Assembly (NCBI GenBank): GCA_041677345.1
Contig: JBAYQE010000074.1
Location: 1 to 13,127 of the forward strand
Reading direction: 5' to 3'
DNA from: JALOAT01 sp041677345
GTDB taxonomy: Bacteria; Pseudomonadota; Gammaproteobacteria; Thiohalomonadales; Thiohalomonadaceae
DNA: 13,127 bases
The translations under genes were made by a program, and so were the position numbers. Below the pieces are notes generated by a model. That model worked only from the letters and a program-made list of their open reading frames with translations, had not been told where the DNA came from and searched no databases. Below are positions 1 through 6,156 of the stretch, piece by piece. The stretch's first letter is position 1. Each line of letters opens with the position of its first letter.

Positions 1-47
1 CCCATGATGGTGGAAAACCACGCCACCGGGAAATGCTGCAATCGCAT
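1..47 (-). CDS. Partial SLAC1/TehA-type (TDT family) transporter, N-terminus only
   Basis: On the minus strand an ATG at 47-45 opens a frame that runs off the window after 15 codons. It reads MRLQHFPVAWFSTIM, with a partial codon starting GG. An AGAGGA ribosome-binding site (complement of 54-59) sits six bases upstream. The H-F-P-V-x-W/F-F-x-x-x-M-G pattern resembles the start of the first helix of SLAC1/TehA-type anion or tellurite/C4-dicarboxylate transporters, from memory of that family. The gene is divergent from the Fnr-type regulator, which could control it. So few residues make the family call tentative, but start codon, RBS and plausible N-terminus agree that a real gene begins here. 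Confidence 0.5.
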   Translation of the reverse strand, partial: MRLQHFPVAWFSTIM

Positions 48-58
48 CGTGAATCCTC

Positions 59-72
59 TTGTCGTACGTCAA
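59..72. promoter_or_regulatory. Possible Crp/Fnr-superfamily (NnrR-like) half-site dyad
   Basis: The sequence TTGTC-GTAC-GTCAA fits the relaxed pattern TTGnC-N4-GnCAA attributed to NnrR/NNR-type members of the Crp/Fnr superfamily. It lies directly upstream of the minus-strand transporter start and touches its ribosome-binding site, which would suit repression better than activation. The two arms are not perfectly complementary, and a chance match is quite possible. Confidence 0.2.
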
Positions 73-260
73 TGTGTCGGGGAGATCGGCGGCTGCCGTT
101 TTCCCTCTGCAAGCCAATGCCTGAGCAAGCTTCGCGCCAGGACGAGTCCAGAGTGATTGGGAATATGGCTTATTGCAAAGCTAGGGATTTGCCCGGAAGC
201 TATGGCCTTCGTCTCGTCATGAATATGATGAATATGTCAGTATTGGCAAACCGCCCTCAC

Positions 261-277
261 ACAAATGTCCGATTTGT
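261..277. repeat. Inverted repeat upstream of fnr-like gene
   Basis: ACAAAT and ATTTGT form a perfect 6-bp dyad separated by GTCCG, 60 bases before the chosen fnr-like start. It could be an operator or part of the leader RNA. It overlaps an upstream in-frame ATG at 265, one reason for not using that ATG as the start. Confidence 0.3.
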
Positions 278-336
278 CAGACCCCTTTTTCATGCCAAGC
301 ACGCTACAATCGCCGCATACCACTGGCGTTTTCACC

Positions 337-1026
337 ATGAGCGAAAAGAGTCTCCGCTGTGAACCCGGTTGCCGCAGCTGTGGCATGCGCGACTCGGTGC
401 TGTTCGCCGGCCTCGACGAGGCCTTGCTCGACGAGATCCAGGAGAACATCGACGATCTGCTGATCCCCCCGGGCCAGTCCGTGTATCGCATGGGCAGTCC
501 GGGCACGGCCGCTTTCACCCTGCGAGCGGGCGTGGTCAAGCTGGTGCAATACCTTCCTGACGGCGCCCACCGTATCGTGCGCCTGGTCCGCCCGACCGAC
601 GTGTTCGGCCTCGAGGCGCTCATCGGCCAGCGTTACCAGCATGACGCCATCGTGGTGCAACGAGCGCTCCTGTGCCGCCTCCCTTCCGCGGTGCTGACCC
701 GGCTCGACCGTGACAACCCCGGGCTGCACCAGGAACTCATGCGCCGCTGGCACCATGCACTGAGCGAGGCGGACGCATGGCTCACCGAACTTTCCACCGG
801 TTCCGCACACCACCGCGTGGTGCGCCTGTTGCTGCGCTTGGTGGATGAACGCGGCGTGGGTCTGTGTCCACTGTTCAGCCGCAAGGACATGGGCGCCATG
901 CTCGGTATTACCACCGAATCGGCGAGCCGCGCCGTCGCGGATCTCAAGCGCAAAGGAATTCTCACAGAATCTGCGCAGGCTTTCAGTTGCGATCCGGCTG
1001 CCTTGAAACAACTCTCCGTGGATTGA
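337..1026 (+). CDS. Crp/Fnr-family transcriptional regulator with Fe-S-type cysteines
   Basis: A 229-residue Fnr-like regulator. The N-terminus has C8, C12 and C15, followed by a cyclic-nucleotide-binding-type beta-roll (about 30-120) and a C-terminal winged helix. C113, in the segment LLCRLP, aligns with E. coli FNR Cys122 in VCEIP, so a redox-sensing [4Fe-4S] cluster is plausible. The recognition helix reads T-E-S-A-S-R (193-198), keeping the E-x-x-S-R residues with which FNR reads TTGAT half-sites. E. coli FNR Cys29 has no counterpart (Val21); C8 aligns with the non-ligand Cys16. The chosen ATG has no clear Shine-Dalgarno. In-frame ATGs at 292 and 265 would give 244 or 253 residues, and 292 would bring the length close to E. 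coli FNR. An FNR box overlaps the stop codon, so the protein probably controls the downstream genes. Anaerobic or redox sensing is inferred. Confidence 0.88.
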   Translation: MSEKSLRCEPGCRSCGMRDSVLFAGLDEALLDEIQENIDDLLIPPGQSVYRMGSPGTAAFTLRAGVVKLVQYLPDGAHRIVRLVRPTDVFGLEALIGQRYQHDAIVVQRALLCRLPSAVLTRLDRDNPGLHQELMRRWHHALSEADAWLTELSTGSAHHRVVRLLLRLVDERGVGLCPLFSRKDMGAMLGITTESASRAVADLKRKGILTESAQAFSCDPAALKQLSVD

Positions 1027-1065
1027 TGGATTTCAATGCGCCGTACTGACGGCGCCCCATAGCAT
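1023..1065 (+). promoter_or_regulatory. FNR box and -10 element for the torD-molybdoenzyme operon
   Basis: TTGAT-GGAT-TTCAA at 1023-1036 matches the FNR consensus TTGAT-N4-ATCAA at nine of ten positions. It overlaps the stop codon of the fnr-like gene. A -10-like TAGCAT lies at 1060-1065. Centring the box at -41.5 puts transcription start near 1071, six bases after that hexamer, which is the geometry of class II FNR activation. The adjacent regulator keeps the E-x-x-S-R residues needed to read this site. Confidence 0.65.
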
Positions 1066-1070
1066 CTCCC

Positions 1071-1098
1071 CAAGACCGTTTCCAACCACGCGGTCTTG
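1071..1098 (+). promoter_or_regulatory. Stem-loop in the torD leader
   Basis: CAAGACCG and CGGTCTTG form a perfect 8-bp stem around a 12-base loop. If transcription starts near 1071, the hairpin sits at the very 5' end of the operon mRNA and could stabilise it. It could instead be a weak terminator for the fnr-like gene, but no T-run follows directly; the nearest, T5, is at 1116-1120. A CCACGCGG 8-mer occurs here and again at 1106-1113. Confidence 0.4.
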
Positions 1099-1141
1099 TG
1101 CCGTTCCACGCGGCCTTTTTGCCACCAAGGGGAGATTCATG

Positions 1142-1735
1142 ATGCGAGCCCACCTTTACATGCTCGGAGCGGCTCTGTTCGATGAGCCGCGCCCTGAACA
1201 CCACGATGCGCTACGCGCGCTGATGTGGCGGGTGATCTACCGTTCGCCCGTGGATGCGCGTTGGGTACCGCCTCTGCTCGAGATCGCCGATACGTATGAG
1301 CATGCCGATGAACTGCGTGCCGAATATGCACGCTTGTTCATACTCGGTAAGCCCAAGGTGTTGGCGCAGCCCTACGGTTCGTACTGGTTGGAAAACGAAC
1401 AGACCTTGATGAGCCGCAGCACGGCAGAAGTGCGCGCGCTCATGCGTCATCACGGCGTCGACGTGGATCGTCGCAGCGGGCTGCTGCCTGATCACCTGGT
1501 TTCCGAGCTGGAATTCATGGCCTACCTTGCTGATCACCACGCACTGGAGTCCACGCTCACAACCCAGGCGACCCTGCTGCATGAACATCTGGCGGTGTGG
1601 GTGCCGCGTTTCGCGGCCGCACTGCGAGCCTGCGAGCCTCCGCTGTTCTATCGCATGGCCGCCCATTTCCTGCGCGAAGTGATCGCTTGGGATTACCGCC
1701 GTGTGCCCGCGCCGAGCCGCACCATCGCTGCCTGA
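1142..1735 (+). CDS. TorD/DmsD-family molybdoenzyme maturation chaperone
   Basis: A 197-residue, probably all-helical, cytoplasmic protein. Chaperones of this family bind the TAT signal of a molybdoenzyme and hold the apoprotein for cofactor insertion before export. The family signature is visible as LPDHLVSELEFMAYL (about residues 117-131). Upstream are YARLFI and PYGSYWL, matching the Y-x-x-L-F and P-Y-x-S-x-Y/W segments seen in TorD relatives. AAGGGGAG at 1127-1134 is the ribosome-binding site. It is seven bases from the ATG at 1142 and four from the alternative ATG at 1139, so the second was preferred. The next gene encodes a TAT-dependent molybdoenzyme, its likely client. The FNR box upstream suggests anaerobic induction. 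Confidence 0.88.
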   Translation: MRAHLYMLGAALFDEPRPEHHDALRALMWRVIYRSPVDARWVPPLLEIADTYEHADELRAEYARLFILGKPKVLAQPYGSYWLENEQTLMSRSTAEVRALMRHHGVDVDRRSGLLPDHLVSELEFMAYLADHHALESTLTTQATLLHEHLAVWVPRFAAALRACEPPLFYRMAAHFLREVIAWDYRRVPAPSRTIAA

Positions 1736-1833
1736 ACCCTCACGGAAGATCCTGCTCCGCAGCGATATGCGCGCCCCCGCGCGGGGGCGCGCGTGCTCCG
1801 TAATCCCGATTTCCTGCACTTGAACGAGAACAG
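1736..1833 (+). promoter_or_regulatory. Intergenic spacer with strong GC hairpin
   Basis: GCGCGCCCCC (1769-1778) and GGGGGCGCGC (1783-1792) form a perfect 10-bp stem with a GCGC loop, extendable by a G-T and an A-T pair. No T-run follows, so it is more likely an mRNA processing or stability element, or partial attenuator, between chaperone and enzyme than a full terminator. The following start codon has only a weak purine-rich GAGAA before it. Confidence 0.45.
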
Positions 1834-4050
1834 ATGAAGAAAAAGCCTTTTGAGCCGAGTCGCCGTGCGTTCCTCGGTGGTGCCGCCGGTGTGGCGGGTT
1901 TGGGTATCGCCGGCCTGCCAAGCCGCGCCCTTGCACGCATCGACGCGCCGCATGCGGCGGAGACACTCAAGCCGAGCACCGAAGTATTCGGCTTCTGCGA
2001 CATGTGTTATTGGCGTTGTGGCGTGAAGGTGCGCGTGCGCGACGGCCGTGCCGTGAAGATCGACGGCAACCCGGAACATCCCAACAACTACGGCGTGGTG
2101 TGTGCAAAGGGTAACGCGGGCCTCATGGCTGCGTACGACCCCGATCGCTTGAAGTTTCCCATGCTGCGCGTCGGTGCCCGCGGTGAGGGCAAGTGGGCAC
2201 GCATTTCCTGGGATGAGGCGCTCGATCGCGTGGCGGACGGCCTCACACAGATCAAGGCCAAGTACGGGGCCGAAGGCTTGGCAATGATCGGCCACGGCAC
2301 CTGGGAAAAACCATATCACCGCCTCGCCCACGCCTTCGGTACACCCAACACCACCAGCCCCGTATTCGGTCTGTGCTGTGGTCCGCGCGGTGTCGGCAAC
2401 ATGCTTGTGGTGGGGCGCAATCTCACCGGCAACGAAACGGTGGACCTGCAGAACAGCCGCTACGTGCTCATGTTGGGGCGCAACATCGCTGAGTCGCTGC
2501 ACAACGGCGAAACCAAGGCGTGGGTGGAAGGCGTCGCGCGCGGTGCCAAGGTGGTGTACGCCGATCCGCGCTTTACCATCACGGCATCCAAGGCACAGGA
2601 GTGGCTGCCTATCCGCCCGCTCACCGATCACGCCTTCCTGCTCGCCCTGATCCACGTGGTGATCGAGGAAGAACTCTACGATCGTGACTTCATCACCACC
2701 TACGCCACCGGCCTCGACGAACTGAAACGCCGCGTTGCGCGCTATACGCCCGAATGGGCCGAAGCGGAAACCGAGATCCCGGCCGCCACCACCCGCCGCA
2801 TTGCCCGTGAAATGGCCGCGCAGGCACCTGCCGTGCTGGTGTATGCACCGCGCCGCCTGACGCGCAGCACCAACGACCTCGGCACGGCCGTGGCGATTTC
2901 CGTCCTCAACTCGCTGTTCGGCGTGTGGGACCGCAATGGCGGCGTGTTCACACCCCAGGGTTTCCCGCTGCCGGAGCCGACGCTGCCGGAATACCCGCAT
3001 GCCAATGCGCCGCGTGCGGATGGCGCAGGTGACCGTTGGCCGCTGGCCAATGTGGACTACGGCCTGACCAACGAGATGTGGAAGGCCATCGCGAATCAGC
3101 AGCCCTATCCCGTCAAGGGACTCATCACCGCGGGCGGTAACGGCTTCGCCAACAGCACCGATTACGCCACCGTGCGCAAGGCGCTGGAGAACCTGGACTT
3201 CTACGTGGCGGCCGATATCACGCCCAACGAGATGAATGCCTATGCAGACATCCTGTTGCCGGAGGCCAGCTACCTGGAGCGCTATGACGACTTGCAGACG
3301 GGCGGTGCCCGCGAGGGCTTCGTTGCCATCCGCATGCCGGCCATGGCGCCGCTGCACGACACACGCGATGCCTGGAGTATCTGCAAGGGCATCGCCGGGC
3401 GCATCGGTCTGGGCGATTACTTTCCGCACGAGAGCGTCGCCGATCTGATCGATGAACGTCTGCGCAAGGTGGGCCTGTCACGCGCGGAACTGGAACAGAA
3501 GGGCGTGATCACCATCCCCGCGGATCCCGCGAAGAACTTCCCGCGCGAGCACGGTGGCACCTCGGTGTTTGCCACGCCGAGTGGCAAAGTGGAACTGGTG
3601 CCGAGCGGGCTTGAGCGCCTGGGCATGCTCGATGCACTCGACTACGAGGCGCAGGTACGACCGGCAGAAGGTGAGTTCCACTTTACCTTCGGACGCATCG
3701 GCGTTCATACCCACGCACGCACCCAGAACAATCCATGGCTCGCGGACCTGATGCGAGAGAACGTGCTGTGGATCCATCCCGACGCGGCGGCGCCGCGGGG
3801 CATCAGCGATGGTGATCAGGTGAGCGTCACGGACCGCAAGGGACGCACTGTGCGCCTGGCCGCCAAGGTGACCAAGCGTATTCGCCATGACACGGTGTTC
3901 ATGGTGCATGGCTTCGGTCACTTCGACCCGCGCATGACCACTGCCTATGGGCGCGGTGCGGCCGACTCGGAACTGGCTTCCGCCGATCAGGACCAGCGCC
4001 TCGGAACGATCAGCATGGGGCGCGGGCTGGTACGGGTGGAAAAGGCATGA
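1834..4050 (+). CDS. TAT-exported molybdopterin oxidoreductase, catalytic subunit (Phs/Psr-like, substrate unknown)
   Basis: A 738-residue DMSO-reductase-superfamily enzyme. A twin-arginine signal (S-R-R-A-F-L-G at 9-15, then a hydrophobic stretch and an A-x-A-type site near 34) predicts periplasmic folded export. C55-x2-C58-x3-C62 and C90 bind a [4Fe-4S] cluster, with the usual Lys at 92. The molybdopterin domains follow, and the C-terminal molydopterin-dinucleotide-binding domain spans about 600-738. The likely Mo-ligand region reads F-G-L-C181-C182-G-P. Cys181 aligns with the Sec/Cys140 of formate dehydrogenase FdhF, but His141 there is replaced by Cys, so formate oxidation is not supported. 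Length, subunit set and cytochrome b partner resemble thiosulfate/polysulfide reductases (PhsABC). It could also act as a dehydrogenase. The enzyme class is certain; the substrate is not readable. Confidence 0.9.
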   Translation: MKKKPFEPSRRAFLGGAAGVAGLGIAGLPSRALARIDAPHAAETLKPSTEVFGFCDMCYWRCGVKVRVRDGRAVKIDGNPEHPNNYGVVCAKGNAGLMAAYDPDRLKFPMLRVGARGEGKWARISWDEALDRVADGLTQIKAKYGAEGLAMIGHGTWEKPYHRLAHAFGTPNTTSPVFGLCCGPRGVGNMLVVGRNLTGNETVDLQNSRYVLMLGRNIAESLHNGETKAWVEGVARGAKVVYADPRFTITASKAQEWLPIRPLTDHAFLLALIHVVIEEELYDRDFITTYATGLDELKRRVARYTPEWAEAETEIPAATTRRIAREMAAQAPAVLVYAPRRLTRSTNDLGTAVAISVLNSLFGVWDRNGGVFTPQGFPLPEPTLPEYPHANAPRADGAGDRWPLANVDYGLTNEMWKAIANQQPYPVKGLITAGGNGFANSTDYATVRKALENLDFYVAADITPNEMNAYADILLPEASYLERYDDLQTGGAREGFVAIRMPAMAPLHDTRDAWSICKGIAGRIGLGDYFPHESVADLIDERLRKVGLSRAELEQKGVITIPADPAKNFPREHGGTSVFATPSGKVELVPSGLERLGMLDALDYEAQVRPAEGEFHFTFGRIGVHTHARTQNNPWLADLMRENVLWIHPDAAAPRGISDGDQVSVTDRKGRTVRLAAKVTKRIRHDTVFMVHGFGHFDPRMTTAYGRGAADSELASADQDQRLGTISMGRGLVRVEKA

Positions 4051-4080
4051 ATGCGGCGGGCCAAGGCAGCACGGGCCCAG

Positions 4081-4104
4081 CGCCGACGGTCGTCAGCGTC
4101 GGCG
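4081..4104 (+). repeat. Hairpin 1 of the catalytic/Fe-S subunit spacer
   Basis: CGCCGACG and CGTCGGCG form a perfect 8-bp stem with loop GTCGTCAG, 30 bases after the catalytic-subunit stop. No T-run follows. It is the first of three consecutive stem-loops in an otherwise gene-free 160-base spacer (4051-4210). Confidence 0.45.
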
Positions 4105-4106
4105 AG

Positions 4107-4120
4107 TAACGAGAACGTTA
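4107..4120 (+). repeat. Hairpin 2 of the catalytic/Fe-S subunit spacer
   Basis: TAACG-AGAA-CGTTA is a perfect 5-bp inverted repeat with a 4-base loop, two bases after hairpin 1. It is short and could be chance, but its place between two larger hairpins makes it worth recording. Confidence 0.3.
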
Positions 4121-4126
4121 TCCGTA

Positions 4127-4155
4127 GGTCGGGTGAGGCAAGCCGTAACCCGACC
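4127..4155 (+). repeat. Hairpin 3: REP-like intergenic palindrome
   Basis: GGTCGGGT and ACCCGACC form a perfect 8-bp stem around a 13-base loop. The form GTAGGTCGGGT...ACCCGACC resembles a short palindromic element common between genes in many proteobacteria, from memory. Such elements often affect mRNA 3'-end stability and relative subunit yield. Genome copy number cannot be judged from this window. Confidence 0.4.
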
Positions 4156-4210
4156 ATGGCTGAATCGCCGGGTGGTGCCCTGCGCATCGACCCGGCTTAG
4201 CAAACTGGAG

Positions 4211-4966
4211 ATGAGTTTGAAGACTGAGCGTTACGTGATGCTTGCGGACATTACCCGCTGCATCAATTGCAAGGCCTGCGTGGTGGCGTGCCGCGCCGAG
4301 TGGCAGACTCCGCTGGGCTATTCGCGCGACTGGGTGAAGGAAGTGGAGCTGTCCACTGCCGACGGTTTTCCTGTCGTACAGTTGTTCCCCGGACGTTGCC
4401 AGCACTGCGACGATGCCCCGTGCGTGGAGGCCTGTCCGTCGGGCGCCGCGTGGAAGCGCGCGGACGGTATGGTGCTGGTGGACGACGAGCTTTGCTCGGG
4501 TTGCGAACTGTGCGTGCCGGCCTGCCCCTACGAGGCCCGCTGGCTCAACCCCGAGACCAATACCATTTCCAAATGCACCTTCTGCCAGCCGCGCGTGGAC
4601 GAGGGATTGCAGCCGGCCTGTGTGCAGACCTGCGTGGGCGGTGCGCTCAAATTCGGCGATGCCAACGATCCCGCATCGGAAGTGAGCCGTTTGCTGCGCG
4701 AGAAGGATTGGGTGCAGCTCACCACGCAGGAGGTGCCCGGCGGCACGAGTCATTACTACCACACCGGCGGCGCGCCGCTGCCCGCAGAGGTTCTGCCGCG
4801 TCCCGTAGGACAGCACCTGCAGGCGAAGATCCTGAGTGATGTGGTGAATCCGGCGGCCGGTATCGGCATCGGCGGCATGGTTGCGGCATTCCTGGGTGCC
4901 GGTGTCAAGAAGATCATCGACCGTCGTAATGCGCTGGCGGGCGGCGAGGAGAAGGGACATGAGTGA
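4211..4966 (+). CDS. Four-cluster [4Fe-4S] ferredoxin-type electron-transfer subunit
   Basis: A 251-residue beta subunit that would pass electrons between the molybdoenzyme and the membrane cytochrome b. It has sixteen cysteines in four groups: C17/20/23/27, C63/66/71/75, C95/98/101/105 and C122/125/137/141. That is the layout of PhsB, PsrB and FdnH. It is longer than PhsB. After the ferredoxin region, a hydrophobic segment at about 215-232 followed by K-K and R-R resembles a C-terminal membrane anchor like that of FdnH. No export signal is seen, so it is presumably carried across with the TAT-exported partner. GGAG at 4207-4210 abuts this ATG with no spacing, so the TTG at 4217, six bases away, may be the true start. 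Its last eight bases overlap the cytochrome b gene. Confidence 0.9.
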   Translation: MSLKTERYVMLADITRCINCKACVVACRAEWQTPLGYSRDWVKEVELSTADGFPVVQLFPGRCQHCDDAPCVEACPSGAAWKRADGMVLVDDELCSGCELCVPACPYEARWLNPETNTISKCTFCQPRVDEGLQPACVQTCVGGALKFGDANDPASEVSRLLREKDWVQLTTQEVPGGTSHYYHTGGAPLPAEVLPRPVGQHLQAKILSDVVNPAAGIGIGGMVAAFLGAGVKKIIDRRNALAGGEEKGHE

Positions 4967-5690
4967 ACGACGCGAACCGCGCATGGTCTGGGTGCGCGAC
5001 CTGTGGACCATCCGCCTGCACTGGTTCAACGCCGTGTGCTGGGCGCTGCTGGTGGCAAGCGGCCTGGCCGTCATATCCGGTGACAGCCTGCGGCTGGCGC
5101 CGGCGTTCTGGGCCAGCTTCGTGCAGAACCTGGTGGGCGGCAACGCGGTGGTGATCACCGGCCACGGCCTCGTCGGCCTCGCCTGGGTTATCGGCATCGC
5201 CCTGTTCGTGCTGGTGCGCTGGCGTGGGGTGGTGAAGCCCTTCCTGCGCGGGGTGCTGTCGCTTACCCCCGGGCGTGTGCTGAATGACTTGCGCTTCACG
5301 GTTGTCACCCTGGCAAGGCTGTTCGGCCTGATGAAGCAGGTCGAGCTGGAGCCGCAGGGCCGTTACAACGGCGCACAGCGTCTGCTCGGCACGATGATCA
5401 TCCTCGCTTCGGTGGTCATCGCTGTCTCCGGTCTCTATTTGTTCTTTGCACCCAAGCTGTTCTCCTTCGCCGCCTCGCCGCTGTTCGGGGCACTGTTCAG
5501 AACGGCCCTGGTGGTGCACGCCGCGGCAGTGTTTCTCGTGCTCATCGGCTTGGTGGCGCACATCTACTTCGCTGTGGTGGAGGAGCGTGAATCCCTGGAA
5601 GGTATGAAGAGCGGCTATGCGTCGGTGGAGTTCATCCATCACCACAATCCGCTGTGGTATGAGCAGTTGAAGCGCGAGGGCAAGATTTGA
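4959..5690 (+). CDS. Dihaem cytochrome b membrane subunit (FdnI/PhsC-like)
   Basis: A 243-residue integral membrane protein that would anchor the complex and exchange electrons with the quinone pool. Hydrophobic helices lie at about 22-41, 65-86, 143-163 and 181-205. Four histidines fall in or beside them: H21, H69, H187 and H201. The 14-residue spacing of the last pair equals that of the haem-ligating pair in E. coli FdnI. These features fit the dihaem b family shared by formate dehydrogenase gamma and thiosulfate reductase PhsC, not the haem-free NrfD/PsrC anchors. The ATG overlaps the end of the Fe-S subunit gene by eight bases and follows a GAGGAGAAGGG ribosome-binding site, so the two are translationally coupled. 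A cluster of histidines (HHH at 227-229) lies near the C-terminus. Confidence 0.88.
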   Translation: MSERREPRMVWVRDLWTIRLHWFNAVCWALLVASGLAVISGDSLRLAPAFWASFVQNLVGGNAVVITGHGLVGLAWVIGIALFVLVRWRGVVKPFLRGVLSLTPGRVLNDLRFTVVTLARLFGLMKQVELEPQGRYNGAQRLLGTMIILASVVIAVSGLYLFFAPKLFSFAASPLFGALFRTALVVHAAAVFLVLIGLVAHIYFAVVEERESLEGMKSGYASVEFIHHHNPLWYEQLKREGKI

Positions 5691-5763
5691 GCAGACGAGG
5701 GCAGGGGCGCAGCCGGTGGAGCCGTTGGGGTGCGGCGGATGTGCTCGGGTCCGAGGAGGCAAG

Positions 5764-6156
5764 ATGTTGAAAAAGGAAGTGATCGAGGGCAGGTACCCGG
5801 TAAGCACGCTGGAGATCGGCAAACCGGGTGCCTATGCAGATGCCGATGCGGTGGTGGAAGCCATTCTGCGCCGTATCGAGGAACACCCGAAGGCAAGACT
5901 CATCGCGGTGTTCGATCACCTTGAGCACACCTGGGAAATAGGCGGGGATATCGCACCGGAAGTGATTGCGGCGCGTCATGTGATTTTCTGTCTCGGGCTG
6001 AACCTCCCAGGTCCGACGGCCATGGCGCTACGCCCGCGCGCCATCGCCGTCACGGAGTTGAGGGACCGTTTCGTAATCAATTTCATGGAAACGCCCGCTG
6101 CCGAAGTGAACGACGCCATGGCGCGCTGGGTGATTTCCCTCGTGGAGGAACGATGA
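5764..6156 (+). CDS. Small conserved protein of unknown function (DUF6858-like)
   Basis: A 130-residue soluble protein without signal peptide or membrane helix. A GAGGAGG ribosome-binding site lies just upstream of this ATG; an open frame back to 5716 lacks one. The core motif FDHLEHTW, followed by G-G-D-I-x-P-E-V-I and H-V-I-F-C-L-G, then R-P-R-A-I and a late F-M-E-T-P, is a pattern I associate with the family named DUF6858, found in sulfur-oxidising and other respiratory bacteria. That association is from memory. The ligand-rich FDHLEHTW segment could bind metal, which is speculation. It abuts the NifX-like gene with a one-base overlap and follows the cytochrome b gene by 73 bases, so it is probably an accessory or maturation protein for the molybdoenzyme. 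Confidence 0.7.
   Translation: MLKKEVIEGRYPVSTLEIGKPGAYADADAVVEAILRRIEEHPKARLIAVFDHLEHTWEIGGDIAPEVIAARHVIFCLGLNLPGPTAMALRPRAIAVTELRDRFVINFMETPAAEVNDAMARWVISLVEER

Larger units (their letters stand above)
48..336. other. Divergent intergenic region between transporter and fnr-like gene
   Basis: These 289 bases carry no convincing gene. The region is more AT-rich than its neighbours and must hold the promoters of both divergent genes. It contains a perfect tandem duplication of the 9-mer ATGAATATG at 219-236, which includes a -10-like TATGAT (224-229) without a recognisable -35. It also holds an inverted repeat at 261-277 and a T5 run at 286-290. No canonical FNR box was seen here; a TTGnC-type dyad at 59-72 is listed separately. 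Confidence 0.5.

Noticed and set aside
265..336. N-terminal extension of the Fnr-like protein
   Set aside because: The ATG at 265 lies in an inverted repeat and lacks an RBS, and the added residues match nothing in FNR. The ATG at 292 remains possible.
33..362. Plus-strand frame of 109 codons
   Set aside because: No RBS or domain, irregular composition; it overlaps the better-supported minus-strand start and the fnr-like gene.
1028..1041. GG-N10-GC spacing resembling a sigma-54 promoter before the chaperone gene
   Set aside because: The TTGC part is missing (ATGCGC) and the site lies inside a better FNR box.
1693..3429. Minus-strand open frame of 578 codons inside the molybdoenzyme gene
   Set aside because: An antisense shadow caused by GC-rich codon bias; no domain, while the plus strand encodes a clear enzyme.
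1834..4050. Formate dehydrogenase as the identity of the molybdoenzyme
   Set aside because: The cytochrome b and Fe-S subunits fit, but the catalytic Sec/Cys-His pair is Cys-Cys here and the chain is shorter than FdnG.
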